Shown here: positions 12,861 through 20,320 of the stretch, one piece after another
Numbering within the stretch: the first letter of the stretch is position 1
Layout of the letters: each line of letters begins with the position of its first letter
From: a virus
Virus record (IMG/VR): IMGVR_UViG_3300045973_000508
Location: 1 to 20,320 of that record
Length of the DNA stretch: 20,320 bases
Strand: one strand, 5' to 3'
The notes under the pieces: model-generated
Databases searched by the model: none
The model's input: only the letters and a program-made list of their open reading frames with translations
Told to the model about the DNA's origin: nothing
Program-made: the position numbers and the translations under genes

Positions 12861-13343
12861 ATGAGTTATGATAGAGATAGAATGTTACAAATATTTGGTA
12901 CTGATGAACTTATCCAACTTTTTAATTCTCTCGAACCTGAAATTGGTGATGAAATAGTCAACAAACTTTTTAGAAAATCTGCCAAGTTAATTATTGCGAA
13001 GGTTAAGACCAACGCCGATAATTTAGGACACGAAAACAAGTCAGGTAAAAAAACAATAGCTGATTCAGTAACTTCTTCATTAAAAAAATCTGAAAAGAGA
13101 ATAATAATAGGAACACTAAGAAGAAAAGGTGGTGCATTCGCCCCAATTTTCGATAAGGGTACTGAAGCAAGGTACACGAAAAAAGGAAAATCAACAGGAT
13201 CAATCAAAAAGACAGACTTTTTCTGGGGTGCAGTTCGGGAAGTCCAAAATGAAATAAGAGAAAATTTGAGTATAGAAACTCAAAAAAGACTGGTAAAAAC
13301 AGTCAAAAAAATGAATAAACTGAATAAAACTCCAGCTAAATAA
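12861..13343 (+). CDS. HK97 gp10-like neck/tail protein
   Basis: A 160-residue basic protein of the HK97-gp10 family, needed at the head-tail junction and tail completion. The support is the motif order 'EIGDEIVNKLFRKSAKLIIAKVKTNA', a lysine-rich stretch with 'RIIIGTLRRKGGAFAPIFDKGTEARYT', and 'DFFWGAVREVQNEIRENL', as well as its place in the gene order. The stop and the next ATG overlap in TAATG, so translation is probably coupled. Confidence 0.85.
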   Translation: MSYDRDRMLQIFGTDELIQLFNSLEPEIGDEIVNKLFRKSAKLIIAKVKTNADNLGHENKSGKKTIADSVTSSLKKSEKRIIIGTLRRKGGAFAPIFDKGTEARYTKKGKSTGSIKKTDFFWGAVREVQNEIRENLSIETQKRLVKTVKKMNKLNKTPAK

Positions 13344-13729
13344 TGAGCATTTTGATCAATAAAGCGATATACTATATACTTTCAGGTACAACAGGAATAA
13401 CGCAAACAGTTGGAACAAAAATGTATCCAATCGCAGCAGATGACGACGCGAAAAATCCCTTCATAGTATACGAAAGAAAAAGTATAAATACTTTCTATTC
13501 CAAAGATGGTCTTGCATATGATGAATGTCTGGTAGATGTGATTTGTGTGAGTGATACTTATGGCGAATGTATAGAGTTAGCGGAAAAAGTTAGACAAGCA
13601 TTAGAGTTAAAGACCGGAACCTTTTCCGGGGTTAAAATAATGAGTTCAGTATTAGAAAATTCAACAGAAACATATGGTGTAGATAACTATATACAGATTT
13701 TGACTTTCAAAATAAAAACAATAAAATAA
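13343..13729 (+). CDS. Tail terminator / completion protein (DUF3168-like)
   Basis: A 128-residue protein of the tail-terminator type, which caps the tail tube at the neck. The pattern 'INKAIYYILSGTTGITQTVGTKMYPIAADDDAKNPFIVYERKSIN', then 'DVICVSDTYGECIELAEKVRQALELKTG', then a C-terminal strand 'NYIQILTFKIKTIK' is characteristic of the family. It overlaps the previous gene by one base and precedes the major tail protein by 25 nt. Confidence 0.87.
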   Translation: MSILINKAIYYILSGTTGITQTVGTKMYPIAADDDAKNPFIVYERKSINTFYSKDGLAYDECLVDVICVSDTYGECIELAEKVRQALELKTGTFSGVKIMSSVLENSTETYGVDNYIQILTFKIKTIK

Positions 13730-13754
13730 AAAATAGAAAAAATAACAAATAGAT

Positions 13755-14219
13755 ATGGCTAGTAACGTAGTTAATGGAACAGACGTTTGTCTGTTTATGG
13801 AAATTGGGCAAGTAACTGGATCAACAACAGGTACTACCCTTGAAGTTGTTGCACTATCCACTGGATGTAAAATCAATATCCAAAATTCAACAATTAAGAC
13901 TTCTTCGAAAGATAGTGGAAAATTTGAAAGTTCAATCGCTGGAAGATTTAGTTACACTATCGATGGCGATGGTTTTTATTCAACCGATGCGGACGCGAGT
14001 AGAATAACATATGATCAATTGATGGGTGCTTTCCTTAGCGGAAAAACACTAACAGTAACAATAGGTCAAACAACAGGTGTATTACCACAGGTTAAAGGAT
14101 CTGGTAAAATGTTAGTTGGTAAGGTAATAATCACAAAGTTCGACGCAGATTTCAAGGATCAAAGCGCGGCTACTTTTTCAATTAGTATGGAAGGTGTTGA
14201 TGCTCTAACATATTCGTAA
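13755..14219 (+). CDS. Major tail (tube) protein
   Basis: A 154-residue tail tube protein. It is rich in T, S and G, with alternating strands ('NGTDVCLFMEIGQVTGSTTGTTLEVVALSTGCKINI', 'SIAGRFSYTIDGDGFYS', 'SGKTLTVTIGQTT', 'KMLVGKVIITKFDADFKDQSAATFSISMEGV'), the TP901-1-like major tail signature. The closing 'ATFSISMEGVDALT' is typical. It is the high-copy tail component and is followed directly by a strong terminator that would limit transcription of the low-copy genes beyond. Confidence 0.92.
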   Translation: MASNVVNGTDVCLFMEIGQVTGSTTGTTLEVVALSTGCKINIQNSTIKTSSKDSGKFESSIAGRFSYTIDGDGFYSTDADASRITYDQLMGAFLSGKTLTVTIGQTTGVLPQVKGSGKMLVGKVIITKFDADFKDQSAATFSISMEGVDALTYS

Positions 14220-14241
14220 TCTTAAAACGAGTAGATAAACT

Positions 14242-14276
14242 AAAAGGGGTGGTAATTAAGTTTACCACCCTTTTTT
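14242..14276 (+). terminator. Terminator after the major tail gene
   Basis: GGGTGGTAA (14247-14255) pairs with TTACCACCC (14262-14270), extended by an A-run/T-run; six T follow (14271-14276). No clear promoter is visible before the next gene at 14338, so it is probably leaky and sets the ratio between tube protein and downstream genes. Confidence 0.85.
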
Positions 14277-14337
14277 CATTTTAAAAAACGTATATCAATT
14301 ACCCTTTTATAGACTAATAAGTAAAGACAAAATAAAA

Positions 14338-14661
14338 ATGAAAACAGTAACAGTAAAATTAGTAGACGGTAAAGAATTTATATTGAAAAATACGATGCGT
14401 ACTATAATGATTTTTGAGGAAATCAGCGGAAAAGGAATAATAGATATTTCAACCACAAAAGATTATTTGCAATGGCTCTATTCAACTTTAGTTGGTTGCA
14501 ATAGAGATACATTCACATATTCGTGGGACGAATTCATTGATCTTATAGACGAAAATCCACAACTTCCAATTTCTTTCAATGAATTTGATTCTACGCCAGA
14601 CATTTTAGAACCTGCGGTTGAAGAAAAACCAAAGGGTAAAAAAAAACAGGTAAACCGTTAA
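14338..14661 (+). CDS. Tail assembly chaperone, short form (G-like)
   Basis: A 107-residue protein in the position of lambda gpG, between the major tail and tape measure genes. It starts 'MKTVTVKLVDGKEFILKNTMRTIMIFEEISGKGI', a common opening of siphophage chaperones, and ends in a lysine-rich tail. The last codons include AAA AAA AAA before CAG and then TAA at 14659. The run of nine A allows a -1 shift into the downstream frame, making the longer GT product. The chaperone coats the tape measure protein during tail assembly. Confidence 0.85.
   Translation: MKTVTVKLVDGKEFILKNTMRTIMIFEEISGKGIIDISTTKDYLQWLYSTLVGCNRDTFTYSWDEFIDLIDENPQLPISFNEFDSTPDILEPAVEEKPKGKKKQVNR
14638..14646 (+). other. Slippery A9 site for programmed -1 frameshift
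   Basis: Nine consecutive A are read AAA AAA AAA in the short frame, so A-AAA-AAA (14640-14646) is a standard -1 slippery heptamer. After slipping, the frame reads T-G-K-P-L-T-F-K-E and runs without a stop into the 14673-14999 frame. A GC-rich 7-bp hairpin, GGGCGGA (14691-14697) with TCCGCCC (14705-14711), lies 44 nt downstream. Confidence 0.85.
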
Positions 14662-14672
14662 CATTTAAAGAA

Positions 14673-14999
14673 ATGTATGGATTATGCGTTGGGCGGATGG
14701 GTATTCCGCCCGCGTATTTTCTTGATGAAATGGAAAATTATGAATTAATGTCCATCATTCAGGAATCAGAAAACCAATACATAGAAAATTGGAATAGAAC
14801 AAGGGTTCTCGTTCATTCTATCTATCAAAGCCAGAATAGTAAATCATTAGATTATGAAGATATCTTCAAATTCCCTTGGGATGAAGAAGAAGAAGTTATA
14901 GAAACAATACCCAAAAAGACCAAAGAAGAACTTAAACAATATGCGTTGGAACTTCAAGATAAATTAAATGGTATCAATGTAGAGAATATCATTGAATAA
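14673..14999 (+). CDS. Tail assembly chaperone, frameshift extension (T part of GT)
   Basis: The T domain of the GT fusion, in the -1 frame relative to the G gene. The continuous product would use G up to codon 103 and then 117 more residues from 14646, giving about 220 residues. 'TFKEMYGLCVGRMGIPPAYFLDEMENYELMSII' is the typical T-domain opening (helix, G-I-P-P-x-F, D/T-x-x-E). The last 50 residues are acidic then basic. Independent translation from the ATG at 14673 would lose the 'TFKE' start of the domain and is less likely. GT recruits tube subunits onto the tape measure complex. The tape measure gene starts 26 nt later. Confidence 0.85.
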   Translation: MYGLCVGRMGIPPAYFLDEMENYELMSIIQESENQYIENWNRTRVLVHSIYQSQNSKSLDYEDIFKFPWDEEEEVIETIPKKTKEELKQYALELQDKLNGINVENIIE

Positions 15000-15025
15000 A
15001 CATAGATGAATAATATAAATATATA

Positions 15026-17428
15026 ATGGCAAACGATGCACAATTTAATTTAAAAACGAACCTTTCACTTCAAACTGAGGAATTCCAGAAAGGTGTTGCA
15101 GCAGCGAATGCACAAGCGACTAAAATGAAGAAGAATTTTCAGTCCCATAACAAAGGGATTTCTGATTCTTTCAAAGATTTAGGTGGAAAAATTGCTGGCG
15201 TATTTGCGGTGCTTGGTGCGGGACAATTGATTAGTAAAATGATTGAAGTACGTTCAACCTTTGAAAAATATAATGCGGTATTAACGAACACTTTAGGTAA
15301 TTCTAAATCGGCGGCTGATGCAATGCAGATGTTGGTTGAAATCGGTGCTCAAACACCATTTAGTGTCGATGAACTTACAGGTGCTTACGTAAAATTAGTG
15401 AATAGAGGGTTCAAACCAACCAGAGAAGAAATGATTAAAATGGGTGACCTTGCGTCATCAACAGGCAAATCATTTGACCAACTAGTTGAAGCAATATTAG
15501 ACGCTCAGACAGGTCAGTTTGAAAGACTTAAAGAATTTGGTGTTCGTGCTGAAAAACACGGTAACAAAGTATCAATGACCTTTAAAGGTGTTAAAACTGA
15601 GGTTGATTATACAGACAAAGCAATTCAAAAATATCTTCTTTCACTTGGTACACTTCAGGGTGTTCAGGGTTCTATGGCTGCAATATCACAAACTTTAGGT
15701 GGTAAAATATCCAATCTTGGTGATTCATTTGATGCTCTTTTCAATGCTTTAGGTGAAGATAGTAGTGGTATAATGAGTGGTGTAATTGATGGGTTGTCAA
15801 ATTTTCTTAAAATCACAACGGATATTGTAAAAATTCCAATGTCACAAAAGATGCAAGAAGAAAAGATTCAAATCAATGCGGTTGCTAACGCGTTGATCGC
15901 GAATAATTCTTCATTGGAAGTAAGACGTGTTTTACTCGCTAAATTAAATCAAATGGCTCCAGATGTAGCCAAAGGATTGATTGCGGAAAAGATTAATATT
16001 AATGCTTTAACAAAAAGTTTATCCGAATATAATAAACAACAACTAAACAAAATCATCCTTCAACAACAAGGTGAAGAAATCACAAAACAACAAGCAGAAG
16101 CAGATAGATTAAATAATGTTGCTGCAAAGAATATATTGAATTCTAATAAATCAGCGGATAGGGTTTTTGGTGAATTAGTTTCTAAGGGTGGTGCATTGAA
16201 AAAACTTGCTATTGATGCTAAGGCAATTTATATGGCTCGTGGTGATATAAGTAAATATTTTGATGACTTACACGATGCAGTTCTTAAATCAAATGATGTG
16301 AATATTGGGTTTTCATCTGGTGAAATGGCAGTTGCTAAAAGTATAAAAGGATCAACTGACTACGCTGAAGGTTATCTTAAAGTTGTAGGAAAATTAACAG
16401 CAGAAAAGGAAAAATTCGCCAAACAACACGGTATTGATTTGAATACTGATATACCATTAGAAAAAAGTGGTTCAGGAAAAGGTTCAGGTGTTGGTACAGG
16501 TAATACAGAAAAGGGTTTAACCAATCTACAAAAGTTATATCAACTAAGCGCGGATTTCAAAATAAAACTTCAAAAAGAAGTTGCAGATGATGAAATTTCA
16601 AGAAAAAACGCTGAAGTAAATTCATTTATCGAAGGTGAAAAACGTAAAATTCTAGCCATTGAAGTAACAACCAAGGCGGAAATTTCAGAACGAAAAAAGG
16701 TTCTTGCGGAACTTGATGCTCTCAAAAATCGTATGGATGTTGGTGGTATGTATATAAGTAAAATGGATCAAATTTTACCAGAGAATGCCAAACAAACAAG
16801 TGGTGAAAGGAACGCATCGCGTGGTCTTTCCGCCCCATTATTACCTTCAGTAAGTAATTTACAATTACTCACAAAAAACATTAAAGAATTCGCTAAATCA
16901 AGAGAACTAGTTGATATGATGTCAAACAGTTTTTACGATTTAGGTCTAACAATGATTGATTCATTTAAACTTGCAGATACAGGAATACAAGGTTTTGCTA
17001 AAAACATATTAAAAACAATTATTGATTTAGCAACTAAAATTATTGCGGTTGAGTTAAGTAAAGCTTTAGGTGTAGCAATTGGTGGTGCTGTTCAATCAGG
17101 GGCAGCAACTGGACCAGCAGCGATATTTACTACTCCTGCATTTATAGCAACAGCTGTAGGTGGTGTTCTTGCAGCTTTTGCTGCAATTCCAAAATTCGCT
17201 GAAGGTGGTATTGTTGGTGGTTCATCATTCACTGGAGATAGAGTTCACGCTTATGTGAATAGTGGTGAAATGATATTGAATTCTGGCCAACAAAATCGTT
17301 TATTCGGGATGTTGAATTCAGGTTCAAATGGTTCTTTATCAGGTGGTGAAGTTCGTTTCGAAATTGAAGGTACTAAGTTAGTTGGTGTACTTTCTAACTA
17401 TAACAGGAAATTCAAAAAAATAGCATAA
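15026..17428 (+). CDS. Tail tape measure protein
   Basis: An 800-residue protein that sets tail length and is ejected during infection. Residues about 75-270 form the conserved tape measure domain ('RSTFEKYNAVLTNTLGNS', 'EIGAQTPFSVDELTGAYVKLVNRG', 'DLASSTGKSFDQLVEAILDAQTGQFERLKEFG'). A long helical middle (about 280-640) follows, then a hydrophobic glycine/alanine-rich segment (about 660-720) likely to insert in a membrane. It closes with 'FAEGGIVGGSS..GDRVHAYVNSGEMILNSGQQNRLF', the usual tail end of such proteins. At about 1.5 angstrom per residue the tail would be near 120 nm, an estimate. The stop overlaps the next ATG by one base. Confidence 0.95.
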   Translation: MANDAQFNLKTNLSLQTEEFQKGVAAANAQATKMKKNFQSHNKGISDSFKDLGGKIAGVFAVLGAGQLISKMIEVRSTFEKYNAVLTNTLGNSKSAADAMQMLVEIGAQTPFSVDELTGAYVKLVNRGFKPTREEMIKMGDLASSTGKSFDQLVEAILDAQTGQFERLKEFGVRAEKHGNKVSMTFKGVKTEVDYTDKAIQKYLLSLGTLQGVQGSMAAISQTLGGKISNLGDSFDALFNALGEDSSGIMSGVIDGLSNFLKITTDIVKIPMSQKMQEEKIQINAVANALIANNSSLEVRRVLLAKLNQMAPDVAKGLIAEKININALTKSLSEYNKQQLNKIILQQQGEEITKQQAEADRLNNVAAKNILNSNKSADRVFGELVSKGGALKKLAIDAKAIYMARGDISKYFDDLHDAVLKSNDVNIGFSSGEMAVAKSIKGSTDYAEGYLKVVGKLTAEKEKFAKQHGIDLNTDIPLEKSGSGKGSGVGTGNTEKGLTNLQKLYQLSADFKIKLQKEVADDEISRKNAEVNSFIEGEKRKILAIEVTTKAEISERKKVLAELDALKNRMDVGGMYISKMDQILPENAKQTSGERNASRGLSAPLLPSVSNLQLLTKNIKEFAKSRELVDMMSNSFYDLGLTMIDSFKLADTGIQGFAKNILKTIIDLATKIIAVELSKALGVAIGGAVQSGAATGPAAIFTTPAFIATAVGGVLAAFAAIPKFAEGGIVGGSSFTGDRVHAYVNSGEMILNSGQQNRLFGMLNSGSNGSLSGGEVRFEIEGTKLVGVLSNYNRKFKKIA

Positions 17429-19632
17429 TGGCATTTCAAAAAAAATATTACTACTCGTTTAAAGATTTAAATGAACAAGAATATACCATCGAAATCTGGC
17501 AAGATACAACATCCACTATTTCAGCAGTTGAAGTTCTTGGCGGTGTTGAACCATTTTCAATCGAATATGCACAACTGGATAATAAGATTACACCAATACA
17601 CGGATCTGGAACTAACATTAATTTAATGGCGACCGCAACACATAACTTCATTGATTTATATACTGGTAGAATCCAGGAATTTATGGTGAAATGTTATAAA
17701 GGAACTTCATTAATATGGTGTGGATACCTTGATTCTGAAATGTATTCTAGTGATTTTTCAATGATTGAAAATTACCCTGTATCATTCACTGCGTCCGATG
17801 GATTCGCGATATTAGATCGAATGTTATATATAACGCCGAGTAATTTAGTACTTAGTGACGATGGTTACGCAATGATTGAAACAGGGTTGATGCCATATAC
17901 AGGAATATCAACCCAATGGACGGTTATAACCAATATTTTAGACAAATTAAATTTACCCTACAATGATATACGTGTTGGTCTTTCTACCACAAGTTCCGAT
18001 TTCACAATTGGTGAATATGAGACAATTTTCCATAAAACGTTTGTGATAAACAACAATTATGTGAACGAAACTAAAGAGCCGGAAACTTGTAGAAAAGTAC
18101 TAGAGGGTATTCTTGCACCATACGGTGCTTTCATTATTCAAATTAATGGTTCAATATATATAACTGATTTGAATTACATTGCAGATAATATTTACAATAA
18201 ACCATTCGAAGGTTTTAATCCAACATTCTATAATGGACTTGGTGTTGCATATGTAAATTTAATCCTTGGTGATCTTTCAGATATAGGGTTCAAAAGTGAT
18301 TCATCTACGCTTGCAATGATGTCGCCAATTAATAAGATGATTGTAAATTATAGTAATTATAGAGACTTAAATATTATTGATTATTCGCAAACAGATTTTA
18401 CAATAACAGGAACAACATCAGGTACAATAGGTAATACAGGTTATCAATGGAAAGAAACAACGTATTTAAATTCAGATACTTGGAATAAATTTCATAATGG
18501 CAGATTTATTTATTTACAAGGTGTAACAAACCCAAATAATACAGATACATATCTTTCAATTAATTCATATTCAAATAATAATGGTTATTCAGGTGGTGAA
18601 ATGAGTGAAGATGTTAAATCTTTTACATATAAAAAAGAATTGCCATATTTAATTCCAACAACAGATTATTTTTTACAAATCGAAATGTCTGCTTTCTTTC
18701 GAACAAGTGATAATATAGATGATATTGCTGCAATACCAAGTGTAATGGAACAAGGTGTTCTTGGTTGTAGGTTGGAATCCGGAGGTAAAAGGGCATATAA
18801 TTATAGATATTATGTCGAAAATAAATATGCGTTTAATGATGGTTCGCGGCTAATTGGATGGCGTGATTCAGGAAGTAATATAACTGTTCCTTCAACTAAC
18901 TTTAAGTCAGATTTCTACCTTTACTTCAATAAATTGAAAGGTGTTGATGGAACGATAATGAACAATTTGAAATATGATTCAATAGAAAATACTTGGGTGG
19001 AATTAAATGACAATAAATTAAATGCATCCGATAATGTTGAAAATAAAAAATTCCTATTTCCTTTAAATGGAATGGTAGGTGATTATATAACATTCAGTAT
19101 TTACGATTATTTTGTTTTGGATCAATCTCATTCGGCTACTTCGAACGCATTGAAAGCAAGTACAAAAGAAGTTAGAATTAAAGATATTAAAATAAGTATA
19201 GTCGATAAGGATGGAAATAATATTGAAAAAGCGGATACGGAATACTTCAGTAATATGATGCCAGAATACAAGGATGAACAGAAAGTTGATCTGATTCACG
19301 GAACAAATGTTGATAAATGTCCAACAGAAAGAGCAGGGTTACTTTATTCAGGCGCAACCCAATTTGATTTTTGTACAACTTGGACAAGGGAAGGAAACAC
19401 AAATATTTTAGAAAAACTTCTTCAGAACAGCGTTAAATCCAACTACTTATTACCAACAGTTCAACTAAATTGTACCATAAATTCTATACCTAATTTACTT
19501 GGATGTCTTACTTACCAAAATTGGATACCAGATAAAATATTTTCTCTTATGGGTGCTAAGATAAATTTAGAAGACGCAAGTACAGAAATAACAATTAGTG
19601 AAATAAGCAAGGATGTTTGGAACATTCTTTAA
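17428..19632 (+). CDS. Large tail-tip (distal tail / baseplate) protein
   Basis: A 734-residue protein directly after the tape measure, where the distal tail and tail-associated proteins lie. The opening 'YYYSFKDLNEQEYTIEIWQ', then 'VEPFSIEYAQLDNKITPIHGSG..INLMATA.HNFIDLYTGR', and 'WCGYLDSEMYSSDFSM..YPVSFTASDGFAILDRM' is the style I associate with large tail proteins of Bacteroidota siphophages and resembles Dit/Tal-type hub domains. Residues about 330-620 are S/N/Y-rich and beta-rich with ligand-binding character. The C-terminus 'INLEDASTEITISEISKDVW' fits a hub end. Translation is coupled to the tape measure gene (TAATG). It probably links tail tube to receptor-binding fibres. Confidence 0.75.
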   Translation: MAFQKKYYYSFKDLNEQEYTIEIWQDTTSTISAVEVLGGVEPFSIEYAQLDNKITPIHGSGTNINLMATATHNFIDLYTGRIQEFMVKCYKGTSLIWCGYLDSEMYSSDFSMIENYPVSFTASDGFAILDRMLYITPSNLVLSDDGYAMIETGLMPYTGISTQWTVITNILDKLNLPYNDIRVGLSTTSSDFTIGEYETIFHKTFVINNNYVNETKEPETCRKVLEGILAPYGAFIIQINGSIYITDLNYIADNIYNKPFEGFNPTFYNGLGVAYVNLILGDLSDIGFKSDSSTLAMMSPINKMIVNYSNYRDLNIIDYSQTDFTITGTTSGTIGNTGYQWKETTYLNSDTWNKFHNGRFIYLQGVTNPNNTDTYLSINSYSNNNGYSGGEMSEDVKSFTYKKELPYLIPTTDYFLQIEMSAFFRTSDNIDDIAAIPSVMEQGVLGCRLESGGKRAYNYRYYVENKYAFNDGSRLIGWRDSGSNITVPSTNFKSDFYLYFNKLKGVDGTIMNNLKYDSIENTWVELNDNKLNASDNVENKKFLFPLNGMVGDYITFSIYDYFVLDQSHSATSNALKASTKEVRIKDIKISIVDKDGNNIEKADTEYFSNMMPEYKDEQKVDLIHGTNVDKCPTERAGLLYSGATQFDFCTTWTREGNTNILEKLLQNSVKSNYLLPTVQLNCTINSIPNLLGCLTYQNWIPDKIFSLMGAKINLEDASTEITISEISKDVWNIL

Positions 19633-19657
19633 ATAAAGAGAATAGACATTATATATA

Positions 19658-20320
19658 ATGGATTTAAAAATTGATAAAAGGTTTGTCCCTTTGGTTAGAC
19701 GTGATGGTCGTATTGGTGTAGATGACGATGGCGGTTCAGTATCATCTTCATCAAGTGTTGGTGGTGGAACAGGTGCGTCAGGTTCTAGTGGTACATCAGG
19801 AACAAGTGGATCATCAGGGTCTAGCGGTGTTAGTGGTTCTTCAGGTTCTAGTGGAACAGCTGGTTCTTCAGGTAGTAGTGGAACAGGATTTTCAACAGTT
19901 GCTAACTATGCCGACAACCGTATTTTAACATCAAATAATGACGCGAATTCAGCCAATGCAGAAGAAAATTTAACTTTTGATGGAACAAGATTAATTTTCA
20001 AAAAAGGAACAAAAACCTTTTCGTTGGAAGTTGATGATAATGGTAATTTTCTTGTAACAGGAAACACAGGAAATACTGCAATCATTACCAATGGTGATAT
20101 GATCGCGTATAGTGCTTCTAATCCTGTTGTGAGTTGGTGGGATGCATTATCAGGAATAGTTGATGGTATTACAATTGAATATATAGGTGGTCATTTATCA
20201 GTTATTGGTGGCGCGAGTGGTAGTAATGGAACATCAGGAACCAGTGGTAGTAGTGGTGGAACAGGATCATCTGGAACGTCAGGTTCAAGTGGTAGTTCGG
20301 GGTCAAGTGGTTCTAGCGGT
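19658..20320 (+). CDS. Tail fibre-like protein with collagen-like Gly-X-Ser repeats, 5' part
   Basis: An ATG at 19658 opens a frame that stays open to the right edge (221 codons), so the gene is cut by the window. The N-terminus 'MDLKIDKRFVPLVRRDGRIGVDDD' is probably the tail-attachment peptide. Residues 39-74 are 12 uninterrupted G-X-[S/A] triplets. Residues about 77-181 form a beta-rich domain ('LTFDGTRLIFKKG...SLEVDDNGNFLVTGNTG'). A second G-X-S block starts at about 185 and continues past the edge. Such repeats form trimeric shafts in phage fibres. Synonymous codons vary within the repeats (ggt, gga, ggg; agt, tca, tct, agc, tcg), so this is long-standing selection on protein rather than fresh DNA expansion. 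Confidence 0.85.
   Translation, partial: MDLKIDKRFVPLVRRDGRIGVDDDGGSVSSSSSVGGGTGASGSSGTSGTSGSSGSSGVSGSSGSSGTAGSSGSSGTGFSTVANYADNRILTSNNDANSANAEENLTFDGTRLIFKKGTKTFSLEVDDNGNFLVTGNTGNTAIITNGDMIAYSASNPVVSWWDALSGIVDGITIEYIGGHLSVIGGASGSNGTSGTSGSSGGTGSSGTSGSSGSSGSSGSSG

Noticed and set aside
19778-19888. CRISPR-like or satellite repeat array
   Set aside because: The short periodic pattern is Gly-X-Ser codons in an open frame with varied synonymous codons; there are no spacers or constant repeats. The plus-strand frame at 19722-19928 is a shadow of it.

Overview
The window is part of a tailed, temperate phage or prophage of the siphovirus (HK97-like) type. The host is most likely a member of the Bacteroidota, probably Flavobacterium-like. 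Reasons for the host call: the DNA is very AT-rich; start codons are preceded by A-rich or 'tata' sequence rather than Shine-Dalgarno motifs; several candidate promoters fit a TTG-N20-22-TATTTATA pattern related to the Bacteroidota -33/-7 promoter; and the one exported protein has a signal peptide ending in N-A-Q, common in that phylum. No sequence search was possible, so the host call is an inference.

Layout. Positions 2-676 (+) hold the C-terminal part of a large serine integrase that begins outside the window. Positions 754-3839 (-) are a leftward early module: a replication-initiator-like protein, a protein built from two copies of one domain, a zinc-finger/lysine-rich protein, and three small proteins of unknown function. 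It is divided by two leftward terminators (about 1466-1505 and 680-709). Positions 3840-4110 form a divergent control region with a palindrome and a long-range inverted repeat. Positions 4111-6422 (+) are an accessory block: an unknown protein, a short and probably decayed reading frame, an exported membrane protein with its own promoter and terminator (a lysogenic-conversion candidate), a small coiled-coil protein, and an HNH-AP2 homing endonuclease preceded by an unusual structured leader. Positions 6423-6777 carry no gene and contain hairpins and repeated TATGTATA words just before the terminase, so this is a candidate packaging or late-control region.

From 6778 to the end the rightward late module follows the standard HK97-type order: small terminase, large terminase, portal, prohead protease, major capsid protein, head-tail connector, head closure protein, HK97-gp10-like protein, tail terminator, major tail protein, tail assembly chaperone pair G and GT (joined by a -1 frameshift at a run of nine A), tape measure, a large tail-tip protein, and the start of a collagen-like Gly-X-Ser tail fibre protein that runs off the right end. 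Hairpins follow both the major capsid and the major tail genes, the two products needed in highest copy. No repressor, helicase, DNA polymerase or lysis gene is visible.

The most interesting signals are: (1) a nested iteron and palindrome array inside the initiator gene next to an AT-rich stretch, an arrangement like the lambda O gene and its origin; (2) a leader before the HNH gene with two interleaved inverted repeats that could form a pseudoknot starting almost at the predicted transcription start; and (3) the A9 slippery site fusing G and GT.
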